A stretch of 64,000 bases of DNA from G963665085 sp963665085 (GTDB lineage: Bacteria; Bacteroidota; Bacteroidia; Bacteroidales; JAAAOM01), in assembly GCA_963665085.2 (NCBI GenBank), contig CAXXXS010000001.1, forward strand, positions 4,650,001-4,714,000, read 5' to 3'. The notes below the pieces were generated by a model. It was not told the DNA's origin, ran no database searches, and saw only the letters and a list, made by a program, of their open reading frames with translations. Position 1 is the stretch's first letter; the number at the start of each line of letters is the position of its first letter. Made by a program: the position numbers and the translations under genes. This document shows positions 36,698-45,652 of this stretch, piece by piece.

Positions 36698-37990
36698 GGG
36701 AGCTTCTAAAAACCTGATTTTCGTTTTCTAAATATGTGTAAATTTTCAAACTCGAAAAGCAGACAAACTATCTTGATTGGTTATGATTCTGTTTATCAAC
36801 TACTTATGCTCTTATTTGTTTCACATCAGGACAGACCTATCCCATTGAAACCTTGATTTTTAATTGTACGCATCGATTTATATTATAAGTTAAGTTCATT
36901 ATTCCGATTTTTGCCTTTGCTCTTGCTATGCCAATGGTTCTTACAGTTGAACCATTCATGCTATTCTCTACGAAACCAAAGATATGTTCGACCCTAGCTC
37001 TGGTTTTTGATTTTTCACGGTTACTAGCCTTTTGTACTTCTGTTAGAGGTTTGTTCCTGTATCCTTTTTCGTGTACTTTGCTAACCACTTCTTTTTCTTT
37101 GTATATCTTTTCTTGTTCTTCTCCACCATAAGCGCTATCAGCATAAAGCAGTTGCCCTTTATCATTTTCTGTTAACAATTCTTCTATCACTTGAGAATCA
37201 TGAACTGAAGCATCCGTAACAACATATTCCTCAATGAATTTGGTTTTTGTATCGGCTTTGACATGATTCTTGTACCCATAAAAAGTAACGAAGTTCTTTT
37301 TAGTCCAGCGAGCATCAATATCCTTTTGACAAAGTTTGTTCGGTTTTTCTTTCCATTTCTCTGGTGCTGTACCAGTTTGCTTTATATGCTTATTTTCTTC
37401 ACGAGTGTTTCGTTGGCGCGGTGCTTCTACGAAACTGGCATCAATCATCTTTCCTTCGTTGGCAAATACACCAGCATTATCAAGAAGTTCGTTGAATGTT
37501 TTAAACATGCCTTCGATAACATTCTTTTCAATAAGCAGTTCTCTAAAAGCCCAAAAGGTTTTACTATCAGGCACTTTATCACTCTTTTTGATTTCTAAAA
37601 ACCGCTTAAAACTTGCCCTGTCAACAATTTGATACTCAAGTTGATCATCTGACAAGTTATAAAGCCCTTGTAATATTAGTGCCTTGAACATCATGAGCCT
37701 GTCAAAAGGTGGGCGGCCTCCTTTTGACGGTTCTGTAGTTGTATTCTCAATTGCTTTTAACAATGGGGCTTTGAAGATGTTCCAATCAATAAATTCATTT
37801 AGCTTCTGAAGTGGATCACCTAATTTTGTCAACTTTTCCATTAAAAAATGGTCGTCAAATAGTCCAAGAGGGTTGATGTTTCTCATCTTTGTTAAATTTA
37901 CACTGTAAAATTAACCTTTTTAGATAGCAACAAACAGTTATATTATTAACTATTAGCCATTTAATTCAATATTAGTTTCTAGAGATGCCC
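36698..37990 (-). mobile_element. IS5-group element inserted in IS200 tnpA
   Basis: 1293 bp. Ends, read inward, are GGGCATCTCTAGAAAC (from 37990) and GGGAGCTTCTAAAAAC (from 36698), an imperfect inverted repeat with the GGG-x-A-x-CT-x-CTA-x-AAAC pattern. The flanks carry TTAA on one side and TTAT on the other, consistent with a 3-bp (TTA) or imperfect 4-bp duplication. It contains one transposase gene on the minus strand. Confidence 0.8.
36837..37886 (-). CDS. IS5-family transposase (IS5 group)
   Basis: 349 residues. N-terminal DUF772-type domain: GRPPFDRLMMFKALILQGLY, NLSDDQLEYQIVDRASFKRF, VPDSKTFWAFRELL. DDE residues: Asp in GKMIDASFVEAPRQRN, Asp in LLYADSAYGGEEQ, Glu in TRARVEHIFGFVENSMNG. 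Length and motif spacing suit the IS5 group, distinct from the shorter transposase at 35.4 and 41.9 kb. The frame is intact with a terminal ATG close to the element end, so this copy may be active. Confidence 0.92.
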   Translation of the reverse strand: MRNINPLGLFDDHFLMEKLTKLGDPLQKLNEFIDWNIFKAPLLKAIENTTTEPSKGGRPPFDRLMMFKALILQGLYNLSDDQLEYQIVDRASFKRFLEIKKSDKVPDSKTFWAFRELLIEKNVIEGMFKTFNELLDNAGVFANEGKMIDASFVEAPRQRNTREENKHIKQTGTAPEKWKEKPNKLCQKDIDARWTKKNFVTFYGYKNHVKADTKTKFIEEYVVTDASVHDSQVIEELLTENDKGQLLYADSAYGGEEQEKIYKEKEVVSKVHEKGYRNKPLTEVQKASNREKSKTRARVEHIFGFVENSMNGSTVRTIGIARAKAKIGIMNLTYNINRCVQLKIKVSMG

Positions 37991-38078
37991 TTATTACAAT
38001 TCTACGATATTTCATCGGACAAACTATATGATATAGTAATAGCGTTTTATTATGTCTCTTTATAATATGCTCACTCAT
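37991..38078 (-). pseudogene. tnpA: IS200-type TnpA, N-terminal part
   Basis: ATG at 38078 gives MSEHIIKRHNKTLLLYHIVC then PMKYRRIVI, the standard N-terminus of IS200/IS605-type TnpA, before the frame enters the inserted IS5-group element. It is the missing 5' part of 36335-36693. Confidence 0.88.
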
Positions 38079-38137
38079 GCAATAAATTTACGCTTTTTCA
38101 AAGCGTCATGAAAACCTTTAGGTTTTCAAACTTTCCT

Positions 38138-38800
38138 CTACACCCCGAGGCAGAGCCTCGAGGAATTCTTTTGATTAAACAGTTTGATTATGCTCTCTTT
38201 CGTATAAGTAGTACTTGAAATTCTTTCTTTAATTATTGGATAATCGTCAAAATATAGTATAAGCTGTCCCCTGTATTTATTATTTTTTAAAACTGAATAA
38301 TGTCCAATCTGGTCAATAGTAGTAGCTTCTTCTCGTTGTAACTTTTTAAGATATTTCTTATAAACAAGAAGTTCTAAATCTGAATTCTGAGAAATATAAA
38401 AAAGATCCTTTCCATCGTTTAGTCTGTAATGATATAATGATTTTTCTCCTATATAAAGAGCCTGTAGAAATACCGTATCCAACCTTAAATGAAGTTCTGA
38501 ATCGGGTTTTTCTCTTTTGGGCATTTCAGGACTTGTCTCTATATCTATTATTCTGCCAATATAAATCTCATCATGAACGCCAAATTCTATAATGTCCAAA
38601 GGAGTAAATGCTCGATTACCATTTTCTAACTCAGATTTAAAATTAATTTCTGATGGATTTCTATCCCAATTTCTATAATCAATAAATCCTTTTAAAGTAT
38701 CTCCGTTTGTATTTATTACATAACCCGGCAGATAGTTCTGTTGAGAAAAAGTAAAAAGTGAAAATAATAATAAAACAAGGGAAACAATATTTTTAAGCAT
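38138..38800 (-). pseudogene. Secreted protein gene truncated by IS200 left end
   Basis: 220 residues with a signal peptide (1-20, SLFTFSQ), then LPGYVINTNGDTLKGFIDYR, NWDRNPSEINFKSE and a region typical of Bacteroidota proteins that continue into an outer-membrane beta-barrel. The last eleven or so residues (QKNSSRLCLGV) are encoded by the left end of the IS200-like element, with the stop also inside it. The resident gene is therefore cut at 38174 and has lost its C-terminal part. No matching remainder is found beyond the mobile-element nest. The start codon lies in one arm of a 12-bp inverted repeat. Confidence 0.75.
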
Positions 38801-38831
38801 AATTATGTTTTTTTAATAATAATTATGCTTA
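38795..38831. promoter_or_regulatory. Inverted repeat around the start codon
   Basis: Arms AAGCATAATTAT and ATAATTATGCTT (12 bp, coordinates approximate by 1-2 nt) enclose the gap between the ABC-F stop and the next gene; the second gene's ATG lies in one arm. In RNA this could hide the start or end the ABC-F transcript. Confidence 0.4.
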
Positions 38832-38843
38832 AAATAATAAAAT

Positions 38844-40457
38844 TTACTGATACATAGACTCTCTTTGTTCCTTTATCTTCTCATCAGAGATATAATCGTC
38901 ATATTCCATTAATTTATCCATAATCCCATTTGGCGTTAATTCGATAATTCTATTACAAACGGTTTGAATAAACTCATGGTCATGAGAAGACATAAACACA
39001 TTACCCGGGAACCTTGTAAGATTATTGTTAAAAGCTTGTATCGACTCCAGATCAAGATGGTTTGTTGGCGTATCTAAAATTAAAGCATTCGCCTCTGTAA
39101 GCATCATTTTAGAAATCATACAACGCATTTTCTCTCCTCCTGATAGAACATTAACTTTTTTATAGATTTCTTCACCAGAAAAAAGCATTTTACCTAAATA
39201 TCCGCGAATGTACTGTTCTGTTGTATCATTGGTAAATTGACAAAGCCAGTCGAACAGACTCATATCACTCTCAAAATACTCTGAATTATCAATGGGAAGA
39301 TAAGCTGTGGTAATAGTTTGTCCCCACTCAAAAGAACCCGAATCCTGCTTTTGTTTACCATTTATTATTTCAAAGAATGCGGTCATTGCACGAGGATCCC
39401 TTGAAAGAAAGACAATTTTATCTCCTTTATTTGCTGTAAATGTTGCATTTTTAAAAAGAGTAATCCCATCAACACTTGCTGATAGATCATTTACATCAAG
39501 TATTTTATCCCCTGCTTCTCTTTCTGGTTTAAAAATAATACCAGGGTATTTACGAGTAGAAGGTTTAATATCCTCGATATTTAATTTTTCAATCATCTTT
39601 TTACGGCTGGTAGTTTGTTTCGATTTAGCAACATTGGCACTAAATCTTGAAATAAACTCCTGAAGTTCTTTCTTTTTCTCTTCTGCTTTTTTGTTTTGCG
39701 CTTGTTGTTGTCTCAATGCTAACTGGCTGCTTTGGTACCAAAAGCTATAGTTACCGGCAAACATTTGAATTTTGCCATAATCAATATCTACAGTATGTGT
39801 ACTTATTGAATCAAGGAAGTGCCTGTCGTGCGAAACAACAAGCACCGTATTTTCAAAGTTAGCAAGATAAGATTCTAACCAAACAACGGTCTCTAAGTCA
39901 AGATCATTCGTTGGCTCATCCAACAACAGGTTATCTGGCTTACCAAACAATGCCTGAGCAAGTAAGACCCTAACTTTTTGTTTACCACTCATATCTTTCA
40001 TGAGTGTATAATGAAATTCTTCCTTTATTCCCAGATTACTTAACAACGTAGCAGCATCACTTTCTGCGTTCCATCCTCCCATATCTCCAAACTTTTCTTC
40101 GAGTTCGGCAGCCTTTAATCCATCTTCTTCAGAAAAATCAGGTTTAGCATAAATAGCATCTTTCTCTTTCATTAGATCCCATAATTCTGCATGACCTTTC
40201 ATTACTGCATCTATTACAGTATATTCGTCAAAAGCAAAGTGATCCTGGCTAAGTACAGATAACCTTTCACCTGAGCCTAATGTTATACTTCCAGATGTTG
40301 GATCAATTTCCCGTGAAATTGCTTTTAGAAACGTAGATTTTCCTGCGCCATTAGCACCAATAACTCCGTAGCAATTCCCTGAAGTAAATTTCAAATCAAC
40401 TTCATCAAACAAAACCCTCTTCCCAAACTGTATTTTTAAATTCGCAACTGTTATCAT
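38844..40457 (-). CDS. ABC-F ATPase, YkpA/YbiT type, with degenerate second site
   Basis: 537 residues, two ABC domains joined by a charged linker (about 245-310, with the conserved ANVAKSKQTTSRKKMIEKLN). Domain 1 is complete: Walker A GANGAGKST, signature MSGKQKVRVLLAQ, Walker B LLLDEPTNDLDLE and switch His in VVSHDRHFLD. Domain 2 keeps a signature (LSGGEKMRCM) but its Walker A is replaced by FLSRDPRAMTAFFEII, with no GKS/T, and the Walker B glutamate is Thr (LILDTPTNHLDLES). ABC-F proteins bind the ribosomal E site and act on stalled or initiating ribosomes. Here only the first site can hydrolyse ATP normally. The pattern may be typical of a Bacteroidota subfamily. Confidence 0.9.
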   Translation of the reverse strand: MITVANLKIQFGKRVLFDEVDLKFTSGNCYGVIGANGAGKSTFLKAISREIDPTSGSITLGSGERLSVLSQDHFAFDEYTVIDAVMKGHAELWDLMKEKDAIYAKPDFSEEDGLKAAELEEKFGDMGGWNAESDAATLLSNLGIKEEFHYTLMKDMSGKQKVRVLLAQALFGKPDNLLLDEPTNDLDLETVVWLESYLANFENTVLVVSHDRHFLDSISTHTVDIDYGKIQMFAGNYSFWYQSSQLALRQQQAQNKKAEEKKKELQEFISRFSANVAKSKQTTSRKKMIEKLNIEDIKPSTRKYPGIIFKPEREAGDKILDVNDLSASVDGITLFKNATFTANKGDKIVFLSRDPRAMTAFFEIINGKQKQDSGSFEWGQTITTAYLPIDNSEYFESDMSLFDWLCQFTNDTTEQYIRGYLGKMLFSGEEIYKKVNVLSGGEKMRCMISKMMLTEANALILDTPTNHLDLESIQAFNNNLTRFPGNVFMSSHDHEFIQTVCNRIIELTPNGIMDKLMEYDDYISDEKIKEQRESMYQ

Positions 40458-40583
40458 CGATTAATATTTTTCTCTGCTATTAAAAAAGGCGCAAATTTAA
40501 TTATTATATTCTATTGAAAGTGATTGCTTAATAAAATATTTGTAAATTTAATATTAAGTAGCACTTGTAGTTAGAATAGCAAA

Positions 40584-41776
40584 ATGAATGTATACCGCCG
40601 AAAGGTTATTTTACAAATACTTGCACCCACAATAGCTTCAGTAATATTACTATATCTCGGATACTATCTTTCTATTTCCAATGTAAAAGAAATATTACTA
40701 GATGAAAAGAAAAATCAGGTAAAAGAAATGGTATATAGTATATATAATATGGTTGAGGGATATTATATACAAGTAGAACAAGGAAAAATATCTAAAGAAG
40801 AGGCACAAACAATAATAAAATTCAATATTGAAAATCTGCGTTATGGAACATCTTCCAAAGATTACTATTGGATTATTAATTATGATAATAGTATAATCGC
40901 GCATCCTTTTTTTAATACTGATGATGAAAATCAAATTGATTCAACTTCGGATTTATTTATTTCATTAACAGAATTAGCTTCCCTTGCAAAAGAAAAGGGG
41001 GAAGGTTATTTAGAATATAAATGGCAATGGAAAGATGATGAGTCCAGAATTGAATCAAAAATATCTTTTACCAAACGTTTTGAACCTTGGGAATGGGTCA
41101 TGGGCACGGGATTCTACGTAGATGAAGTAGATGCCAAAATAAAAAAAATGACCCGATACATTTTTTTTATAATGACCTTACTTATATTTTTAACTTCTAG
41201 CCTATATCTATTAATAGTAAAAAAAACATTCCATAATCTTAAACTCTATTTTGAAAAAAAAGATGAACTTGATCAAAACATAACTTTATTTAGAGGATTG
41301 GTAATTAATCTAGGGCTAATTATAAAAAAAGAAGATAACGTTATTTTCTCCAATAAAAAGGCACAAGAAATACTCGAAACCACAATTAAAGAGGGACAGG
41401 AGTTTAGATTATTTGATTATGTTGTTACAGAAGAACAAGAAAGAATCCATTCTTTATTTAATAAAGATAAAAAGGAGGGCATGGATATAAATTTCTGGAT
41501 CCTCACTAAGAAAAACAACAAAAAACATATCCATGTTAATTTGGCCTTTAATTATTTGAAAGATGATTCATATACATATATGTTAATCAATGATGATACC
41601 GAGAAAAAAGAAATTGAGAACCAAATAAAAATACTTTCACAAACTGTAGAACAGAGTCCTGACTCTATGGCAATTACTGACTTAAATGGTAATATTATTT
41701 ATGTAAATAAAAAATTTAGCGAAGAAACAGGATATTCATATGAAGAAGTGATTGGAAAAAATCCCAATATTATTAA
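40584..41776 (+). pseudogene. Hybrid histidine kinase, 5' part (IS-interrupted)
   Basis: Encodes residues 1-397 of the original kinase: transmembrane helix 1 (about 8-30), a single-Cache sensor (DYYWIINYDNSIIAHPFFNT, then FEPWEWVMGTGFYVDEVDAK), helix 2 (about 190-212), one PAS-like domain and the first half of a second PAS (VEQSPDSMAITDLNGNIIYV; EETGYSYEEVIGKNPNIIK). The frame then enters the IS and ends six residues in. Cache plus PAS suggests sensing of a small extracellular ligand and a cytoplasmic signal. The cut falls inside the PAS domain. Confidence 0.9.
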
Positions 41777-41857
41777 GAAACTGTCTAAATTTTAATTAAT
41801 GAAAATATTATAGTAAAAACCCCGCTAAAAATAACAATATAAAACATTGACTATCAG

Positions 41858-41888
41858 TTGTTTGTATGGATAAATTTATGTATCTTTG
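41858..41888 (+). promoter_or_regulatory. Transposase promoter in IS copy 2
   Basis: TTG (41858-41860), 20-nt spacer, TATCTTTG (41881-41888), 24 nt before the ATG at 41912. It shows the true transposase start is downstream of the open-frame beginning at 41858. Confidence 0.65.
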
Positions 41889-41911
41889 TGAGTACCAACA
41901 ACATAAAGAAA

Positions 41912-42673
41912 ATGAAATCGTACCCAACAGACATTACAGATAGCCAATGGAAAACAATATTAAGCATTTTAAGAGACAATCGGAAGCGAAAGTATTCATT
42001 ACGTGATATTTTCGATGCAATCTTCTATCTTCTTAAAACAGGCTGTCAGTGGCGAATGCTTCCAAATAATTTTCCTCCATGGAAAACGGTTTATTATTAT
42101 TTTTCAAAGTGGAAAAATGACGGGACTATTGAATTAATACATGAATTATTAAGAGATATGATTCGACTTAAATCCGGAAAAAACGAATCGCCAAGCGTGG
42201 CACTTATTGACAGCCAATCTGTTAAAACAACAAGAAGCGGAGGTGTATGCAGAGGTATAGACGGCGGTAAAAAAACGAAAGGCAGAAAAAGGCATATTAT
42301 CGTGGATACAATGGGCCTATTATTAACAGTAATAGTTCACGCGGCCAATGAACATGACAGTAAAGCTGCATCAAAAGTAATAGTTGAACTTAAAGGTCGA
42401 TTTCATCGCTTAATAAAAATAATTGCTGATGGTGGATATAGAGGTGAATTAGTAGAGAAAACGCAGCGAACATTTGGATGGATTTTAGAAATTGTACTCA
42501 GAAAAGATTCAACCAAAAAGTTTGAGGTATTACCCAAGAGATGGGTAGTAGAAAGAACTTTTGCTTGGTTTGAAAGCTATAGAAGATTGAGTAAAGATTT
42601 TGAGTATCATCCAGAAACAAGCCAAGTAATGATTCAACTTGCTATGATAAAATTAATGCTTAACAGAATTTAA
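41912..42673 (+). CDS. IS5-family (IS1031-like) transposase, copy 2
   Basis: 253 residues from ATG 41912, identical to the copy at 35426-36187 over this length. DDE triad: LIDSQSVKTT, IIADGGYRG, VVERTFAWF. The helix-turn-helix N-terminus (TDSQWKTILSILRDNRKRKY) and the DUF4096-like WRMLPNNFPPWKTVYYYFSK are typical. With both inverted repeats, a consensus promoter and an intact frame, this copy looks able to transpose. Near-identity of two copies implies recent movement. Confidence 0.95.
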   Translation: MKSYPTDITDSQWKTILSILRDNRKRKYSLRDIFDAIFYLLKTGCQWRMLPNNFPPWKTVYYYFSKWKNDGTIELIHELLRDMIRLKSGKNESPSVALIDSQSVKTTRSGGVCRGIDGGKKTKGRKRHIIVDTMGLLLTVIVHAANEHDSKAASKVIVELKGRFHRLIKIIADGGYRGELVEKTQRTFGWILEIVLRKDSTKKFEVLPKRWVVERTFAWFESYRRLSKDFEYHPETSQVMIQLAMIKLMLNRI

Positions 42674-42697
42674 ATTTAAAATTTAGACAGTTTCTAA

Positions 42698-44063
42698 ATC
42701 TGAAAAAATGTCTCCAGAAATTTATGAAGATTTATGGAGAACTATAATAAATGGAAATGTGTGGCAAAACGAACTCTTAAACAAAAGAAAAAATGGAGAA
42801 CTGTTTTGGGAAGACACCATCATTTTTCCTATTAAAGATGAAAAAGGGGAAATTATTTTTTATTCAGCAATAAAATCTAACTTAACCAAGCAGAAGAAAC
42901 TAGAAAAAGAACTTCGTCAATCCCGGGAAGAAGCCCAACGAAACGAAAAAATTAAAACCGCTTTCTTAAACAATGTCAGTCATGAAGTAAATACCCCGTT
43001 AAATGCCATTTACGGTTTTTCCGAAATTTTAAAAAGTAAGTTTAACAAGAACGATACGGAATACGAACAGGCATCTTATATATTTAATCATTCAAAAATT
43101 TTACTTAAACTTTTTAAGGATATCATGGATTATTCAGCCTTTGAGGCAGGGAATATTGATATAAAAAAGGAAGAAATTAATATTTACCAGGTACTTGAGA
43201 AAATCTCCTCAAAATATAATGTCAAAATAATTGGAGAATTAAAAAAAGACATTGAAATCATTGTAAATGTTAATAATGATTTCAAAGAAGCGATATTAAT
43301 TTCAGATAAGGAATGGACAACCAGAATTTTAGAAGAACTTATTTCAAATTCAATCAAATTTACAATAAAAGGAGCAATTACTGTTGGTTACGAAATAAAC
43401 CACGAACATATTATATTTTATGTTAACGATACAGGTGTTGGGGTTCCTGAAAACGAAAAAGACTCAATTTTGAATAGTTTCACACATGGAGAAAACCACT
43501 TTGTTAGCTTACACAGGGGAACAGGATTGGGGCTAAACATTATAAACTCACTTGTAAAACACTTAGGCGGAAAAATGTGGTTTGAATCTAAAGAAGGAAA
43601 AGGAAGCACTTTTTATTTTAGCCTGCCTTCTATTGATGTTAAAAATTATATACTAAACAATAAAACAGTAGATTTCTTGCCTTATTCAGAACTTTTAAAA
43701 GGAAAAAAAATAATAATTGCAGAAGATAACGATAATAGTTTTGAACACTTAAAATCTCATCTAACTAAAGAAGCTAAGGAAGTATCAAGGGTTAAAAGTG
43801 AAAACGAGCTGATTGAAATGCTTAACAAAAACAGCAAAACATACAATCTTATTTTATACGATGTATATATCCCAAAATTGAATAATATTAGTTTTCTACA
43901 AACAATTAAAAGTTCATATCCTGATATTTTAATTGTTGGTATGTTCTCCGGTGATTTTGAATTATCAGCAGAGCCCGGAAATAATTTTGATGCAACAATA
44001 AAAAAACCATTTTCTAAAAAGAAACTATATGAAATCCTCGCATCAATCTTATCAAAAAAATAA
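42698..44063 (+). pseudogene. Hybrid histidine kinase, 3' part (IS-interrupted)
   Basis: Encodes the remaining 455 residues. It finishes the PAS domain (SPEIYEDLWRTIINGNVWQN), then HisKA (FLNNVSHEVNTPLNAIYGFS, phospho-acceptor His), HATPase (NSIKFTIKGA; NDTGVGVPENE; HRGTGLGLNIINSL) and a C-terminal receiver (KIIIAEDNDNSFEHL; acceptor Asp in LILYDVYIPKLN; KKPFSKKKL). ATG at 42708 could start a soluble kinase-receiver fragment if read-through from the IS supplies transcription; it would lack the Cache sensor. Otherwise the gene is dead in this cell. No response-regulator gene adjoins it. Confidence 0.88.
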
Positions 44064-44161
44064 GATACCAATTCTCTCCTGTAAACAAATCAATTCCAGA
44101 TCTTTTAACATTATAAACAGTAAATAACAACCAATGTATTTCTATATTTACCCTTTTTATA

Positions 44162-44899
44162 ATGGGAAACAACAATTATATACTCACAGATACTCATACA
44201 ATTTCCTCTTTAGATGCTGATTTTAAAGAATCTATACGCATTAGTGCTTTAGTAAATCATTTTATACAGGCAGCCTGGAAACATGCAGAAATATTAGGCT
44301 TGGGATTAAAAGAGCTTAATAAATTAAACTATAGCTGGGTTTTAAGTCAACTAAAAATAAAATTAGTTTCTATTCCTAAATGGCCCGGTGAAGTAAAAAT
44401 TGAAACCTGGCCAAAAGGTATAAACCGCTTATTTTATTTGCGTGACGCCAAAATTTTTGATTGTAATAACAATCATATTGCTTCTATAACATCTTCCTGG
44501 CTAATTATTGATAAACAATCAAAACGCCCCAAATTAATTACTCCCGATAATGATATTTTAACACATCATCAGGACAAGCATGCTATTAATGAAATTATTG
44601 CCCCAATAAAAATTGATATTTCATCCTGTTATGAACAAGAACATAATGTAAGGTATTCTGATATCGATATCAACCAACATCTTACTACGGTTAGGTACAT
44701 TGATTATGTATTCGATTCATATAACCTGGCCTTTTTTAATACACACATACCACAAGAGATTACCTTTAACTTCCTCAAAGAAGTAAAGTTTGGCACAAAT
44801 CTTAAGATGCAAAAATTTGAAAAAGGACAAACTCACCACTTCGAATTATCTGACTATACAAATAAAACCTTATTTTTTAGAGCAAAAATCACATACTAA
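44162..44899 (+). CDS. Acyl-ACP thioesterase (FatA/B-like)
   Basis: 245 residues forming two hotdog domains. Motifs include ALVNHFIQAAWKHAEILGLG, SWVLSQLKIKLVSIPKWPGE, VKIETWPKGINRLFYLRDAK, SSWLIIDKQSKRPK, and in the second half VRYSDIDINQHLTTVRYIDY, which contains the catalytic Asn-His pair (IDINQH). It hydrolyses acyl-ACP, releasing free fatty acids. It follows the kinase gene by 98 nt on the same strand and precedes the hemerythrin gene; a common operon is not certain. Confidence 0.88.
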   Translation: MGNNNYILTDTHTISSLDADFKESIRISALVNHFIQAAWKHAEILGLGLKELNKLNYSWVLSQLKIKLVSIPKWPGEVKIETWPKGINRLFYLRDAKIFDCNNNHIASITSSWLIIDKQSKRPKLITPDNDILTHHQDKHAINEIIAPIKIDISSCYEQEHNVRYSDIDINQHLTTVRYIDYVFDSYNLAFFNTHIPQEITFNFLKEVKFGTNLKMQKFEKGQTHHFELSDYTNKTLFFRAKITY

Positions 44900-44972
44900 C
44901 AGTTGTTAATTAGCAACTTAATATACTTCTATTATATTTTTTTGTACATTTAATAGATAAAATTAAAAAGAT

Positions 44973-45380
44973 ATGAGTGAATTTATTAAATGGTCAGATG
45001 ACTATAGTGTTGGGTTAAAAGAAATAGACAATCAACACAAAAAATTACTGAATATTATTAATAAACTTTATAATTCTTTTATAAACAGGGATGATGAAAA
45101 GATAATGACAGAAATCCTTAATGATATGGCTGAGTATACAGAGTATCATTTTAAAAATGAAGAAAAATATTTTATGCGTTTTAACTATCCAAATATGCAA
45201 GAACACATGAAATACCATAAGATCTATATTAATAAAATTAATGAGTTCAAAAAAGATTTGGAGCAAAATAAAAAGATAACATATACTGTAATGAATTTTT
45301 TAAGAAACTGGATAGTTGAACATATCCAGGGAAAAGATCCAGATTATGTGTTGCTTTTTAAACAAAATGGTGTTGTTTAA
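44973..45380 (+). CDS. Bacteriohemerythrin
   Basis: 135 residues, a four-helix bundle with all di-iron ligands visible: His22 (DNQHKKL), His59 and Glu63 (YHFKNEEKYF), His78 and His82 (QEHMKYH), His117 and Asp122 (EHIQGKDPDY). Such proteins bind O2 reversibly in the cytoplasm, serving as O2 store or sensor, and can bind NO. Length and ligand spacing are standard for single-domain bacteriohemerythrin. It suggests a microaerophilic or facultative lifestyle. Confidence 0.95.
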   Translation: MSEFIKWSDDYSVGLKEIDNQHKKLLNIINKLYNSFINRDDEKIMTEILNDMAEYTEYHFKNEEKYFMRFNYPNMQEHMKYHKIYINKINEFKKDLEQNKKITYTVMNFLRNWIVEHIQGKDPDYVLLFKQNGVV

Positions 45381-45410
45381 TTCTATTAAAATCATCAAAA
45401 AACAATTATT

Positions 45411-45480
45411 AAAGACTTCTCGTCTTTGCTCGAAGCGACAATTATAAATAAACAAAGTCTATTCGAGCGAAGTCGGGAAT
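45411..45480. repeat. TTCGAGCGAAGTC inverted repeat
   Basis: GACTTCTCGTCTTTGCTCGAA and its inexact complement ending TTCGAGCGAAGTCGGGAA bound about 70 bp in the gap between hemerythrin and siaC. It resembles the dispersed 'CTTCGCTCGAAG' intergenic repeats of this phylum; no gene is here. Confidence 0.45.
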
Positions 45481-45652
45481 ATATACATTAAAATATTGTT
45501 TTCGGAAACATCCCCATCTAACCTATATTATATCTGGTTAAAAATAAACACAAAAAAACTAATGTTTGTCATAAACTTAAAAACAATAATCAAAATAAAT
45601 TAACCATTTGTAACATGAAACCGTTATACTGACAGAATTAAATCGAATTATT

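Larger units (their letters stand above)
36302..38173 (-). mobile_element. IS200-like element, interrupted
   Basis: Right end: tnpA stop, then a hairpin ACCTCGGGGC / GCCCCGGGGT (36311-36333 as read on minus) and TAGTTCATTT. Left end: minus-strand AATTCCTCGAGGCTCTGCCTC (38148-38168), right after TTAAT. Between left end and tnpA are two hairpins typical of IS200 leaders: GAAAACC / GGTTTTC (38110-38127) and CGCTTT / AAAGCG (38091-38105). A 1.29-kb IS5-family element splits tnpA. Without it the element would be about 0.58 kb. Confidence 0.82.
41777..42694 (+). mobile_element. IS5-family (IS1031-like) element, copy 2, complete
   Basis: 918 bp with perfect 19-bp terminal inverted repeats GAAACTGTCTAAATTTTAA and a TAA target duplication on both sides (41774-41776 and 42695-42697). 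TNA triplets are the usual target of this IS5 subgroup. It interrupts the kinase gene in the same orientation; removing 41777-42697 (921 bp) restores the frame. Confidence 0.95.

Noticed and set aside
41858..41911. Upstream extension of the IS transposase (MFVWINLCIF...)
   Set aside because: It overlaps the consensus promoter at 41858-41888 and does not fit the family N-terminus.
35402..42697. Composite transposon formed by the two IS1031-like copies
   Set aside because: The copies are in opposite orientation and copy 1 has lost one inverted repeat; the enclosed genes look ordinary, and copy 2 has its own TAA duplication, showing independent insertion.
40584..44063. Two independent genes: a Cache sensor and a separate kinase
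   Set aside because: The IS with TAA duplication splits one PAS domain and exact removal restores the frame.
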